From Mesorhizobium sp. B2-1-1 (GTDB taxonomy: Bacteria; Pseudomonadota; Alphaproteobacteria; Rhizobiales; Rhizobiaceae): a DNA stretch of 64,000 nucleotides. This document shows, in pieces, positions 57,036-64,000 of the stretch (positions are counted from its first letter, which is position 1; every line of letters begins with the position of its first letter). The stretch is from positions 5,277,501-5,341,500 of the forward strand of contig NZ_CP083954.1 in the NCBI RefSeq assembly GCF_006442975.2. The letters run 5' to 3'. Under the pieces are notes generated by a model. It saw only the letters and a program-made list of their open reading frames with translations, was not told the origin of the DNA and ran no database searches. Both the position numbers and the translations under genes were made by a program.

Positions 57036-58397
57036 ATGGCATCTTATTGCAATGCGGCGCGGAGCAGGCGATCGACAGGCGCGTGGACCAGTACATTCCT
57101 TGCGAAAGCACTGGGATTCGCCAGTATTGCGATCCTTGCGGTTGCGGCGATTCTGATTTCCCAGCTTGATGCCTGGGCCGCGGCGGACGATGACTACAAG
57201 GTTTCGGTCGGCGATGTGGTGTCGTTTGACTTCATCGACGACGCGCTTCCCGCCGAACAACTCACGGTCGCCAGCGATGGCGCGATCAACATTCCGCTGA
57301 TCGGCAGCTTTGAAGTCGGCGGCCTGACGGTGCCCGACGCCTTGAGTCGTATCCGTAAGGCATTCATCGAGCGTGAACTCTTCAATGACCCGCATATAGC
57401 TCTTGCGGTGGTGAGCTTCCGCCCGATCTTCGTCCTTGGGGATGTAAAGGCGCCGGGCTCGTTTCCTTACCAGCCGGCACTGAATGTGGAGCAGGCGGTG
57501 GCGCTTGCGGGCGGCCAGTCGACCGGGGGAGCCACGGCGGAGGATCGCGTCGTAACACGCGCCCGATTGCGCGGAGCTCTTGATGAAAGCGTGGTGGAGA
57601 TCGCCAAGGAGGCGGTCGCCGCTGCGCGCATCAAGGCCCAATTGGCAAACAGCGACAAGATCTCGGAACTGGATCTGCCTGCCAAGATCAAAGGCCTCAT
57701 GAACGCCAACTTGCTCGCGACGCTGCTTCCTACCGAGCAGCGCATCCTTGAAGCAGATCAACATGCGCTGACGACACGTCGCAAGCAGCTCTCGGCGGGG
57801 ATCGAAGAAGTGAATGTTGCCCTCGCCAATGTTCAACAGCTTTCGGACATACAAAAGACAGTGATCGCTTCGGCACAGGCGGATCTCGATCGCATCAGGG
57901 GCCTTAACAAGAAAGGTCTCGTCACAATCACAGACCTCTCGAACGCCGAGCGCGAAGCGACCACGCAGCAATCCCATCTGCTTGAAATCTACAATCAGGC
58001 ATCGACGGTGCGCCGCGAATTGAGCCAGTTGCAGCGCGACCTGGATGACGCCACCCAGACCTGGACACACACGGCGCTGACGGATCTCCAGGCCCACAAC
58101 TCTGAAATCGAACGCCTGATCGCGGTTCGAGAATCGACCGAGGAACAGATCCTGCTGTTGAGCTCGCTGGCCGCGGAGCAGACACGCAGCAACAACTCCA
58201 TCACGTTCACCTACCAGATCCGCCGCAAGGTAAATGGCCAGACCGCCACAAAGGTGGCGACCCTCGACGATCCGGTTGCGGCCGGAGATACGATCCTTGT
58301 GTCAATAAACCGCCTGGATAGCGCCCAGGACACGACAAGCCGTTCAGCCACTACCTTGGCGACGACCTCTTCCGTCCAGGTCGGACCGTCGCAATGA
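57036..58397 (+). CDS. Outer-membrane polysaccharide export protein (ExoF/Wza-like)
   Basis: 453 residues. After a hydrophobic N-terminal signal, residues 50-150 form the polysaccharide-export domain (DDYKVSVGDVVSFDFIDD, GAINIPLIGSFEVGGLTVPD) followed by a SLBB-like segment (IFVLGDVKAPGSFPYQPALN). The middle is a long coiled coil (about 200-390), as in ExoF of succinoglycan synthesis. No lipobox cysteine is evident, so it may be a periplasmic/outer-membrane adaptor rather than a lipoprotein pore. First gene of the operon that ends with the lipoyl-acyltransferase; overlaps the sugar transferase by 4 bp. Confidence 0.87.
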   Translation: MASYCNAARSRRSTGAWTSTFLAKALGFASIAILAVAAILISQLDAWAAADDDYKVSVGDVVSFDFIDDALPAEQLTVASDGAINIPLIGSFEVGGLTVPDALSRIRKAFIERELFNDPHIALAVVSFRPIFVLGDVKAPGSFPYQPALNVEQAVALAGGQSTGGATAEDRVVTRARLRGALDESVVEIAKEAVAAARIKAQLANSDKISELDLPAKIKGLMNANLLATLLPTEQRILEADQHALTTRRKQLSAGIEEVNVALANVQQLSDIQKTVIASAQADLDRIRGLNKKGLVTITDLSNAEREATTQQSHLLEIYNQASTVRRELSQLQRDLDDATQTWTHTALTDLQAHNSEIERLIAVRESTEEQILLLSSLAAEQTRSNNSITFTYQIRRKVNGQTATKVATLDDPVAAGDTILVSINRLDSAQDTTSRSATTLATTSSVQVGPSQ

Positions 58398-59056
58398 TCG
58401 GCCTCAGCACCCCAACAGCACGTTCCGGCGGCTGGACTGCGCGCGTTCCGCTTGGCCGGGCCATACCAAGCCGTATCGCCGCGGTGATCCTTTTGGTTCT
58501 CAGCCTGCCGCTATGGCTCGTGGCTGCTGCCATTGTCTGGGCCAGTGTCGGCCGTCCATTGTTTTTCCGCCAGTCTCGCAGCGGGCTGGAAGGTCGCCCG
58601 TTCGTGATCTGCAAGTTTCGTACGATGCACGAAGGGCGAGACGGGAATGGCATGCTGCTCCCCGACGCTTTGCGTGAGACGCCGGCCACGCGATTGATGC
58701 GCTCCGTCCGCATCGATGAGCTGCCGCAGCTTCTCTCGATCGCCAGGGGGGACATGGCCTTCATGGGGCCCCGTCCGTTGCTCCCGGCCACCATCGCCGA
58801 ATTCGGCGAGCTGGGGCGTATTCGCGGCACGGTCCGCCCCGGCCTGTCCGGATGGGCACAGGTGAACGGCAATACCCGCCTCACCAACAGCGAAAAGCTA
58901 GCGCTCGACCTCTGGTATGTGCGCAACCGCAGCCTGTGGCTCGATCTGCACATACTGGTTCTGACTGTCCAAGTGGCACTGTTGGGCGAACGTGTCGACC
59001 GCCGCCATGTCGACCATGCTTTGAAGGCTATGCCCGCCGGGACGGTCCGGCCATGA
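58394..59056 (+). CDS. Initiating sugar-phosphate transferase (PglC-like)
   Basis: 220 residues, a minimal monotopic phosphoglycosyl transferase: membrane hairpin near residues 28-50, FFRQSRSGLEGRPFVICKFR, RIDELPQLLSIARGDMAFMG and RPGLSGWAQVNGNTRLTN. It links a sugar phosphate to undecaprenyl phosphate to start the repeat unit. PglC, the enzyme for diacetylbacillosamine phosphate, has this same short form. ATGA overlaps on both sides couple it to the export protein and the PIG-L deacetylase. Confidence 0.9.
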   Translation: MIGLSTPTARSGGWTARVPLGRAIPSRIAAVILLVLSLPLWLVAAAIVWASVGRPLFFRQSRSGLEGRPFVICKFRTMHEGRDGNGMLLPDALRETPATRLMRSVRIDELPQLLSIARGDMAFMGPRPLLPATIAEFGELGRIRGTVRPGLSGWAQVNGNTRLTNSEKLALDLWYVRNRSLWLDLHILVLTVQVALLGERVDRRHVDHALKAMPAGTVRP

Positions 59057-59730
59057 ACCCAGCACTCGGTCGACTTCTGGTGATCGCACCGCATCCTGAT
59101 GATGAGGTCCTGGGGTGTGGCGGCACGATAGCCCGGATGGCTGCCCAAGGCGCAGAAGTTCATGTCGCAGTGGTTACGCGAGGCAGCCCGCCCGCCTTCA
59201 CAGAGGAGATGACGGAACGGGTTCGCAGCGAGGCCAAGGCGGCGCATGCCTGTTTGGGCGTGCAACAGACGCATTGGCTTGATCTGCCGGCAGCGCAGAT
59301 CGCCGAGACGCCGCACGCGACGCTCAACAGGGCGCTGCTGACCCTGTTGCGGGATGTCGTGCCGGATACGTTGCTCATCCCTTTCGTCGGTGATGTGCAC
59401 ATGGACCACCAGCTGATCTTCCTGTCATCGCTGGTAGCGGCTCGCCCGACCCAATCTCAATATCCGCGGACGATCATGGCTTACGAGACCGTCTCCGAAA
59501 CGAACTGGAATGCCCCCTATGTGACGCCGAGCTTCGTGCCGAACGTCTTCATAGACATCGCATCGACGCTGGACCGCAAACTCGAAGCTGCGTCGATGTT
59601 CGCCTCACAGATCAGAGATTTCCCGCATGAGCGTTCGATCGAAACCTTGCGGGCGCTTGCGATCGTCAGGGGCACCGCCGCCCATCTGAGGGCGGCCGAG
59701 GCCTTTGTCCTTCTGCGAAACGTCATTTGA
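59053..59730 (+). CDS. PIG-L family deacetylase
   Basis: 225 residues of the zinc-dependent LmbE/PIG-L family, which removes N-acetyl groups from GlcNAc derivatives. The metal motif APHPDDEVLGCGG is at the N-terminus and the second His motif is in DVHMDHQLIF near residue 116. No signal peptide, so it acts on a cytoplasmic precursor. ATG at 59053 lies in an ATGA overlap with the sugar transferase. Next to an aminotransferase and an acyltransferase, it may free an amine for re-acylation; this is inference. Confidence 0.87.
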   Translation: MNPALGRLLVIAPHPDDEVLGCGGTIARMAAQGAEVHVAVVTRGSPPAFTEEMTERVRSEAKAAHACLGVQQTHWLDLPAAQIAETPHATLNRALLTLLRDVVPDTLLIPFVGDVHMDHQLIFLSSLVAARPTQSQYPRTIMAYETVSETNWNAPYVTPSFVPNVFIDIASTLDRKLEAASMFASQIRDFPHERSIETLRALAIVRGTAAHLRAAEAFVLLRNVI

Positions 59731-59752
59731 ATTCTAGCTGGAGTATTCTGCG

Positions 59753-60928
59753 ATGAAACGCTGGCCAATCTACGACGAAGAACAAATAACCGATGTGGTA
59801 GAGGTTTTGCGATCCGGCCAGGTGAACGCCTGGACCGGCGACCATGTGAAGACCTTCGAACGCGCCTATGCGCGCAGCCTCGGCCGACGTCACGCGGTGG
59901 CGCTGGCCAACGGCTCGCTCGCGCTGGATCTTGCGATGAAGATTCTCCACATCGGCGCCGGCGACGAGGTGATCGTCACGCCCCGCAGTTTCGTCGCCTC
60001 CGCCGCCTGCGTCATGTTTGCCGGCGCCACGCCCGTTTTCGCGGATGTCGACCCGAGTTCGGGCAACCTTTCCGCCGAGACGATTGCGCCGAAGATAACG
60101 GCTCGAACAAAGGCAGTGATCGTCGTGCATATTGCCGGCTGGCCGTGCGACATGGCGCCGATCATGGAACTCGCAAAGCGCAGCGGCATAAAAGTCATCG
60201 AAGATTGCGCCCAGGCGCATGGAGCCGAATACAACGGACGACCGATTGGCTCCTTCGGCGACATAGCGGCGTTCTCGTTCTGCCAGGACAAGATCATCAC
60301 GACGGGCGGCGAAGGTGGGCTTGTCGCAATGGACGACAAGAAATTGTGGCTCGCTGCCTGGAGCCTCAAGGACCACGGCAAGAACTACGATCTGGTCTTT
60401 GCCCCCCATAGGGCGACCGGGTTTCGCTGGCTGCATGACAGCATCGGCACCAACTGGCGCATGACATCAATCCAGGCAGTGCTTGGCTTGCGGCAGCTCG
60501 AGCGCCTACCCGACTGGACTCGCCAACGCGAGCGAAATGCCAGCATCTGGATGATGACGCTTGCTGAATTGCCGATGCTGCACGCGCCCCAGCTCGGTTC
60601 GGAGCATAAGCATGCCTGGTACCGATGCTATTTCTATATCAAGCCCGAGATGCTGTCCCCCGGATGGTCGCGCGACGAGTTGATTGCGGCTATCAATGCG
60701 GCCGGCGTCCCATGCTTCTCGGGAAGCTGCTCTGAGATCTATCTTGAACATGCCTTCGCGGACGCCGGGGTAGCGCCGCCCGAACGTCTGCCGATCGCAC
60801 GGCAGCTCGGTGAAACGAGTATGGCTTTTCTGGTCGACCCGTCCTGGACGACCGAGGAGACCATGGCTGCCGCGTCGACGGCGCGGTCAATCCTTGTTAC
60901 GGCTTCGCGCCAGCTCGAGGCAGCATGA
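59753..60928 (+). CDS. DegT/DnrJ/EryC1/StrS sugar aminotransferase
   Basis: PLP-dependent aminotransferase, 391 residues, converting a keto-sugar nucleotide into an amino sugar. The PLP lysine is Lys180 in SFCQDKIITTGGEGGLV; the preceding EDCAQAHGAEYNGRPIG carries the cofactor Asp region and LANGSLALDLAMKIL is the N-terminal phosphate-binding area. It ends in a 4-bp overlap with the E1 alpha gene. The FlaA1-like dehydratase at 46784 could supply its 4-keto substrate, as PglF does for PglE. Confidence 0.9.
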   Translation: MKRWPIYDEEQITDVVEVLRSGQVNAWTGDHVKTFERAYARSLGRRHAVALANGSLALDLAMKILHIGAGDEVIVTPRSFVASAACVMFAGATPVFADVDPSSGNLSAETIAPKITARTKAVIVVHIAGWPCDMAPIMELAKRSGIKVIEDCAQAHGAEYNGRPIGSFGDIAAFSFCQDKIITTGGEGGLVAMDDKKLWLAAWSLKDHGKNYDLVFAPHRATGFRWLHDSIGTNWRMTSIQAVLGLRQLERLPDWTRQRERNASIWMMTLAELPMLHAPQLGSEHKHAWYRCYFYIKPEMLSPGWSRDELIAAINAAGVPCFSGSCSEIYLEHAFADAGVAPPERLPIARQLGETSMAFLVDPSWTTEETMAAASTARSILVTASRQLEAA

Positions 60929-61935
60929 CAAAGGAACGCGCGATCAGGAAGGATGAAACCGTTCTAGCGTCTTCTCTGGCAGAGCTGCAGATAGTGACGT
61001 CGTCAGCAGCGCGGAACCTCACTCTTGCCCCTACAGAGCGTGGTTTGCTCGGATTCGAACTGCCAGCCGCGGTTCGATTTTATCAGCAGATGATGCTCAT
61101 CCGGCTCGTGGAGGAGCGCTTGCTCGATCTTTTTTCCCAAGGTCTCCTGTTCGGCACGACGCACACGTCCATTGGACAGGAAGCCAATGCGGTTGGCGTG
61201 ATAAACGCTCTTGACCGGGACCGCGACATTGTCTGGAGCAACCACCGCTGCCACGGTCATTTCATTGCCTATTCGGGCGAAGTCGAGGGCCTGATAGCCG
61301 AGATCATGGGGCGTGTAACCGGCATTTGCGGCGGACGCGGCGGCAGCCAGCACCTGTGCTTCCGCAACTTCCACTCCAATGGCATCCAAGGAGGCATCGC
61401 ACCCGTCGCAGTTGGTAGTGCGCTGGCGCGAAAGGACGAGGGCGCCGTCGCAGTGGTGTTCCTCGGCGACGGCACGATGGGCGAGGGAGCCGTATACGAG
61501 AGCCTGAACCTTGCGTCTGTTTTCGCCGCCCCGGTGGTCTTTGTGATCGAGGACAACGAGATCGCGCAGACGACGCCCAAGCATCTGACCGTCTCCGGTT
61601 CGATCGTCGCCAGGGCCGAGCCGTTCGGCGTCCGCACATTCGCCTATGACGGCAACGATCCGATCGCGATATATGAGCTCGCCCAAGAAGCCGTAGGCTA
61701 TGTACGCGCCGAATCCCGCCCTTGCTGGCTCTACTTGCGAACCGAGCGGATCGGCCCCCACAGCAAGGGAGATGATACGAGGCCGGCGGAGCGTCTTGAG
61801 CAAGCTCGAGCCAGAGATCCCATACCCCCGATGCGCCGGCGCGTTGCCAACGCCGATGAGATCGACGCCTACTGCCTGAATGTCGTGGACCGCGCGGTCG
61901 AATCCGCCGCCGCGGCCGCCTTGGCGCGGGGTTGA
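60925..61935 (+). CDS. Thiamine-diphosphate 2-oxoacid dehydrogenase E1 alpha subunit
   Basis: 336 residues of the pyruvate/acetoin/branched-chain dehydrogenase E1 alpha family. The ThDP motif is GDGTMGEGAVYESLN from residue 181 to IEDNEIAQTTP; HRCHGHFIAYSG and GGRGGSQHLCF are conserved active-site stretches. With E1 beta it should decarboxylate a 2-oxoacid and acylate a lipoyl group. It has an N-terminal extension of about 40 residues. It overlaps the sugar aminotransferase by 4 bp. No standard E2 gene is nearby; the only lipoyl protein is the acyltransferase fusion two genes on. Its oxoacid substrate is unknown. Confidence 0.9.
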   Translation: MTKERAIRKDETVLASSLAELQIVTSSAARNLTLAPTERGLLGFELPAAVRFYQQMMLIRLVEERLLDLFSQGLLFGTTHTSIGQEANAVGVINALDRDRDIVWSNHRCHGHFIAYSGEVEGLIAEIMGRVTGICGGRGGSQHLCFRNFHSNGIQGGIAPVAVGSALARKDEGAVAVVFLGDGTMGEGAVYESLNLASVFAAPVVFVIEDNEIAQTTPKHLTVSGSIVARAEPFGVRTFAYDGNDPIAIYELAQEAVGYVRAESRPCWLYLRTERIGPHSKGDDTRPAERLEQARARDPIPPMRRRVANADEIDAYCLNVVDRAVESAAAAALARG

Positions 61936-61938
61936 TCC

Positions 61939-62871
61939 ATGCGTGTCGTCGAATCTATCAATCGCGCGCTACACGATCTCATGGGAGCCGATCTCCGTCT
62001 GGTGATTTTGGGTGAGGATGTTCTTGACCCCTACGGTGGCGCCTTCAAAGTCACCAAGGGTCTTTCGTCAGCCTATAAGGACCGTGTCTGGACCACGCCG
62101 ATCAGCGAAGGCGGCATTGTTGGCATGGCGGCAGGCATGGCCATCAAAGGCCGGCCTGTGATCGTCGAACTCATGTTCGGAGACTTCATAGCCCTTGCTG
62201 CCGACCAGATCATCAATCACGTCGCCAAGTTCCGCTGGATGTACAACGATCAGGTTGAGGTCCCCGTCATCATCCGCGCTCCCATGGGCGGACGGCGCGG
62301 CTATGGGCCGACGCACTCGCAAAGTCTGGAAAAGCATTTTTGCGGCGTGCCCGGGCTGACGGTGCTTGCCACTCACGAGTATGCCGATCCTGGCACGCTT
62401 CTGCATCGGGCCTTCGCGTCGCGATCCCCTCACCTGATCATCGAAAACAAGGTGATGTATTCCAGGCCCGTGCTCGGACCCGACGCGCTTCCACGCCCGG
62501 CGGATGCAGATGTCGTGATCCTGACATATGGGGGTTGCGTCGAGCACGCTGTCGCGGCCGCAAAGAAACTCGCGCAAGAGGAGGAAATCGCGACCACCGT
62601 GGTGGCCGTCGAACAGCTGTCGCCCTTCCCTGGCGATGAGGTCCGAAGCCAGGTCGGCAACTGCACGCGTGTGGTCGCGGTGGAGGAAGGCTCTCCCGGC
62701 TGGGGCTTCGCGTCGGAGTGTGCGCGCGCGCTGATCGGCCGGGTCAGGCACTTCAGCGCATTGACCGGGCCCGATCACCCCATTCCCTCAAGCCGCGACT
62801 GGGAGGACGATCTGCTGCCGGGTGTGAACGCCATCCAGGCGGCCTGCATCGAGCTGTTCCAGAAAGGCTAA
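61939..62871 (+). CDS. Thiamine-diphosphate 2-oxoacid dehydrogenase E1 beta subunit
   Basis: 310 residues, transketolase-like E1 beta. Conserved parts: LGEDVLDPYGGAFKVTKGL near residue 24, TPISEGGIVGMAAGMAIKG with the catalytic Glu, GRRGYGPTHSQSLEKHFCGV near 118 and the C-terminal transketolase domain VAVEQLSPFPGDEV. Starts 3 bp after E1 alpha and ends 6 bp before the lipoyl-acyltransferase fusion, so the three are surely co-expressed. Together they form a complete E1 heterotetramer unit inside a polysaccharide operon, which is not its usual central-metabolism setting. Confidence 0.9.
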   Translation: MRVVESINRALHDLMGADLRLVILGEDVLDPYGGAFKVTKGLSSAYKDRVWTTPISEGGIVGMAAGMAIKGRPVIVELMFGDFIALAADQIINHVAKFRWMYNDQVEVPVIIRAPMGGRRGYGPTHSQSLEKHFCGVPGLTVLATHEYADPGTLLHRAFASRSPHLIIENKVMYSRPVLGPDALPRPADADVVILTYGGCVEHAVAAAKKLAQEEEIATTVVAVEQLSPFPGDEVRSQVGNCTRVVAVEEGSPGWGFASECARALIGRVRHFSALTGPDHPIPSSRDWEDDLLPGVNAIQAACIELFQKG

Positions 62872-62877
62872 GCGTAC

Positions 62878-63972
62878 ATGACCGTGCTTGTCGAAGCCCC
62901 GCGGGTTAACGCCAACGAGGACAATCTCCAGCTCATCGAGATTCGGGTCGCACAAGGTGAAAGGGTCGAACAAGGCACCATTCTTTTCGTGCTTGAGACC
63001 ACCAAGGCCGCAGTCGAGGTAGATGCTCCGGAGGCAGGAACTGTCGGCCTGCTGGACATCAAGGTCGGTGACTTCGTTCCTGTCGGCGCAACGCTTTGCA
63101 AAATCATCGACGAAAATTCGAATGTCGTTGTCGGGGAGACCAGCGCGGCCGATGTCGGGGCCAGCGAGGTCGCGATAACGGCTAAAGCCCGCAAGGCCGC
63201 ATCCGAGCTCGGGGTCGACCTTGCGGACGTCGTTCCGTCCAATGGCCGTATTGGCGAAGCCGAGGTGCGCGCTGCTGCCAGCCGCCGATCAGGCGCCAAG
63301 AGAGCCGAACCGGGCGAGCCGAGTTCCGTCGCTTTCTCCAGGCGGGCCGTCATCATCGGCGGCGGCGGCCACGCCGCCTGTTTGATCGATGCTCTCGATG
63401 GTGCCGGATACGATATCCTGGGCTGCACCGATCAAGCGTTGCCCGCCGGCCACCACGTCTGCGGCGGTATTTCGGTGATCGGCACGGAAGACTGCCTGGA
63501 GCGCTTGCTTGCCGAGGGCACGCGCCATGCCTTCATCGGCATCGGAGGCGCCCAGTCAAGCCAGGTGAGGCGGGCAATGTATGAACGCGCCACCGCAATG
63601 GGCTTCGTTCTGCCGCCTGTGATCCATCCTTCCGCGATCGTCTCCAAGGCGACCAGGATTGGACATGGCTGCCATATTCTGGCCGGCGCGAGCATCGGTC
63701 CGCGCTGTACGATCGGTAACAACGTCATCGTCAATCAGGGGACTATAGTCTGCCACGACAGCGTCGTTCAGGACAATGCGCACCTGACACCAGGCGCTAT
63801 CATAGCCGGCGGAGTGGGCATCGGAGCCTTGACCGTCGTGGGAATGGGCGCAACGGTGCTCCTGGGCGTCCAGATCGGCGCCGACTGCCTGATCCACAAC
63901 GGCGCGCACATCAGCGCCAATGTCGCAGACAACACCATCGTCGACGCGCAGGGCCGCCGCCATCTCCGCTAA
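62878..63972 (+). CDS. Lipoyl domain - E3-binding domain - NeuD/PglD sugar acyltransferase fusion
   Basis: 364 residues in three domains. Residues 1-78: lipoyl domain with the modifiable Lys43 in LETTKAAVEV. About 99-133: peripheral-subunit (E3)-binding domain, ITAKARKAASELGVDLADV and GRIGEAEVRAA. From about 155: NeuD/PglD fold, first a Rossmann-like part AVIIGGGGHAACLIDAL, then left-handed beta-helix hexapeptides. His293 (VCHDSVV) and His302 (HLTPGA) have the same nine-residue spacing as His125 and His134 of Campylobacter PglD. The E2 catalytic domain and its HxxxDG motif are absent. The likely reaction is transfer of an acyl group, produced by the adjacent E1, from lipoyl to the amine of an amino sugar. 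Confidence 0.88.
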   Translation: MTVLVEAPRVNANEDNLQLIEIRVAQGERVEQGTILFVLETTKAAVEVDAPEAGTVGLLDIKVGDFVPVGATLCKIIDENSNVVVGETSAADVGASEVAITAKARKAASELGVDLADVVPSNGRIGEAEVRAAASRRSGAKRAEPGEPSSVAFSRRAVIIGGGGHAACLIDALDGAGYDILGCTDQALPAGHHVCGGISVIGTEDCLERLLAEGTRHAFIGIGGAQSSQVRRAMYERATAMGFVLPPVIHPSAIVSKATRIGHGCHILAGASIGPRCTIGNNVIVNQGTIVCHDSVVQDNAHLTPGAIIAGGVGIGALTVVGMGATVLLGVQIGADCLIHNGAHISANVADNTIVDAQGRRHLR

Positions 63973-64000
63973 TGCATGTCGCCCAAGGCGATCTCCGGCT
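63972..64000 (+). CDS. Possible start of the next gene, cut by window
   Basis: An ATG overlaps the TAA stop of the fusion gene (TAATG) and opens a frame reading MHVAQGDLR to the window edge. The overlap style fits this operon, but nine codons are too few to identify it; another ATG at 63976 is also possible. Confidence 0.25.

Noticed and set aside
57021..58097. 358-codon open frame on the - strand
   Set aside because: Antisense to the export protein coiled coil; no family features.
62878..63972. Interpretation as a normal E2 dihydrolipoamide acyltransferase
   Set aside because: After the lipoyl and E3-binding domains there is no catalytic E2 domain or HxxxDG motif; the remainder is hexapeptide-repeat NeuD/PglD sequence.

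Overview
The window is high-GC DNA from an alphaproteobacterium, most likely a rhizobial genus such as Mesorhizobium. The reasons are the many ABC importers, the adjacent rkpK-lpsL pair, the ExoF/ExoP-type polysaccharide export proteins and short palindromic repeats with an AACCGG core. No rRNA, tRNA, CRISPR array or intact insertion sequence was seen. This assignment is inference from gene content; no database search was run.

Region 1 (1-13851) holds three importers on the + strand: a ferric-iron/hexose-phosphate type system (binding protein cut by the window edge, fused double permease, ATPase), a complete five-gene branched-chain amino acid/amide (Liv-type) system, and a CUT1 carbohydrate system with a Tat-exported binding protein and a perfect LacI-type operator upstream.

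Region 2 (13890-23970) is a sugar-acid catabolic island. A polar-amino-acid-type importer is interleaved with two enolase-superfamily dehydratases, a zinc alcohol dehydrogenase, an SDR, an RraA-family protein and a split UxaA-type dehydratase, with a divergently read GntR/FCD regulator.

Region 3 (24280-28573) is a sulfate importer read on the - strand (cysT, cysW, cysA). cysW carries a frameshift and no sulfate-binding protein gene is present. An unidentified 224-residue protein follows.

Region 4 (29111-63972) is a large surface-polysaccharide locus. It has UDP-glucuronate and UDP-galacturonate synthesis (rkpK, lpsL), a formyltransferase, four GT4 glycosyltransferases, two initiating sugar transferases (one fused to an extra SGNH-like domain), a flippase, a polymerase/ligase, an ExoP-like co-polymerase, an ExoF-like export protein, an O-acetyltransferase and a secreted PL10-like lyase. 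A sulfation module is embedded in it: cysD, cysNC, one intact sulfotransferase, one lacking the PAPS-loop lysine and one N-terminal remnant. A glycosyltransferase remnant also lies in the locus, so it has been rearranged.

The most unusual part is the last operon (57036-63972). A DegT aminotransferase is followed by both subunits of a thiamine-diphosphate 2-oxoacid dehydrogenase E1. Next comes one protein that joins a lipoyl domain and an E3-binding domain to a NeuD/PglD sugar N-acyltransferase instead of an E2 catalytic domain. This suggests that an acyl group made by oxidative decarboxylation of a 2-oxoacid is carried on lipoyl-lysine and passed to an amino sugar. With the FlaA1/WbpM-like dehydratase (46784), the PglC-like sugar transferase (58394) and the PglA-like glycosyltransferase (54475), the locus resembles a bacillosamine-type pathway with a new acyl-supply mechanism.
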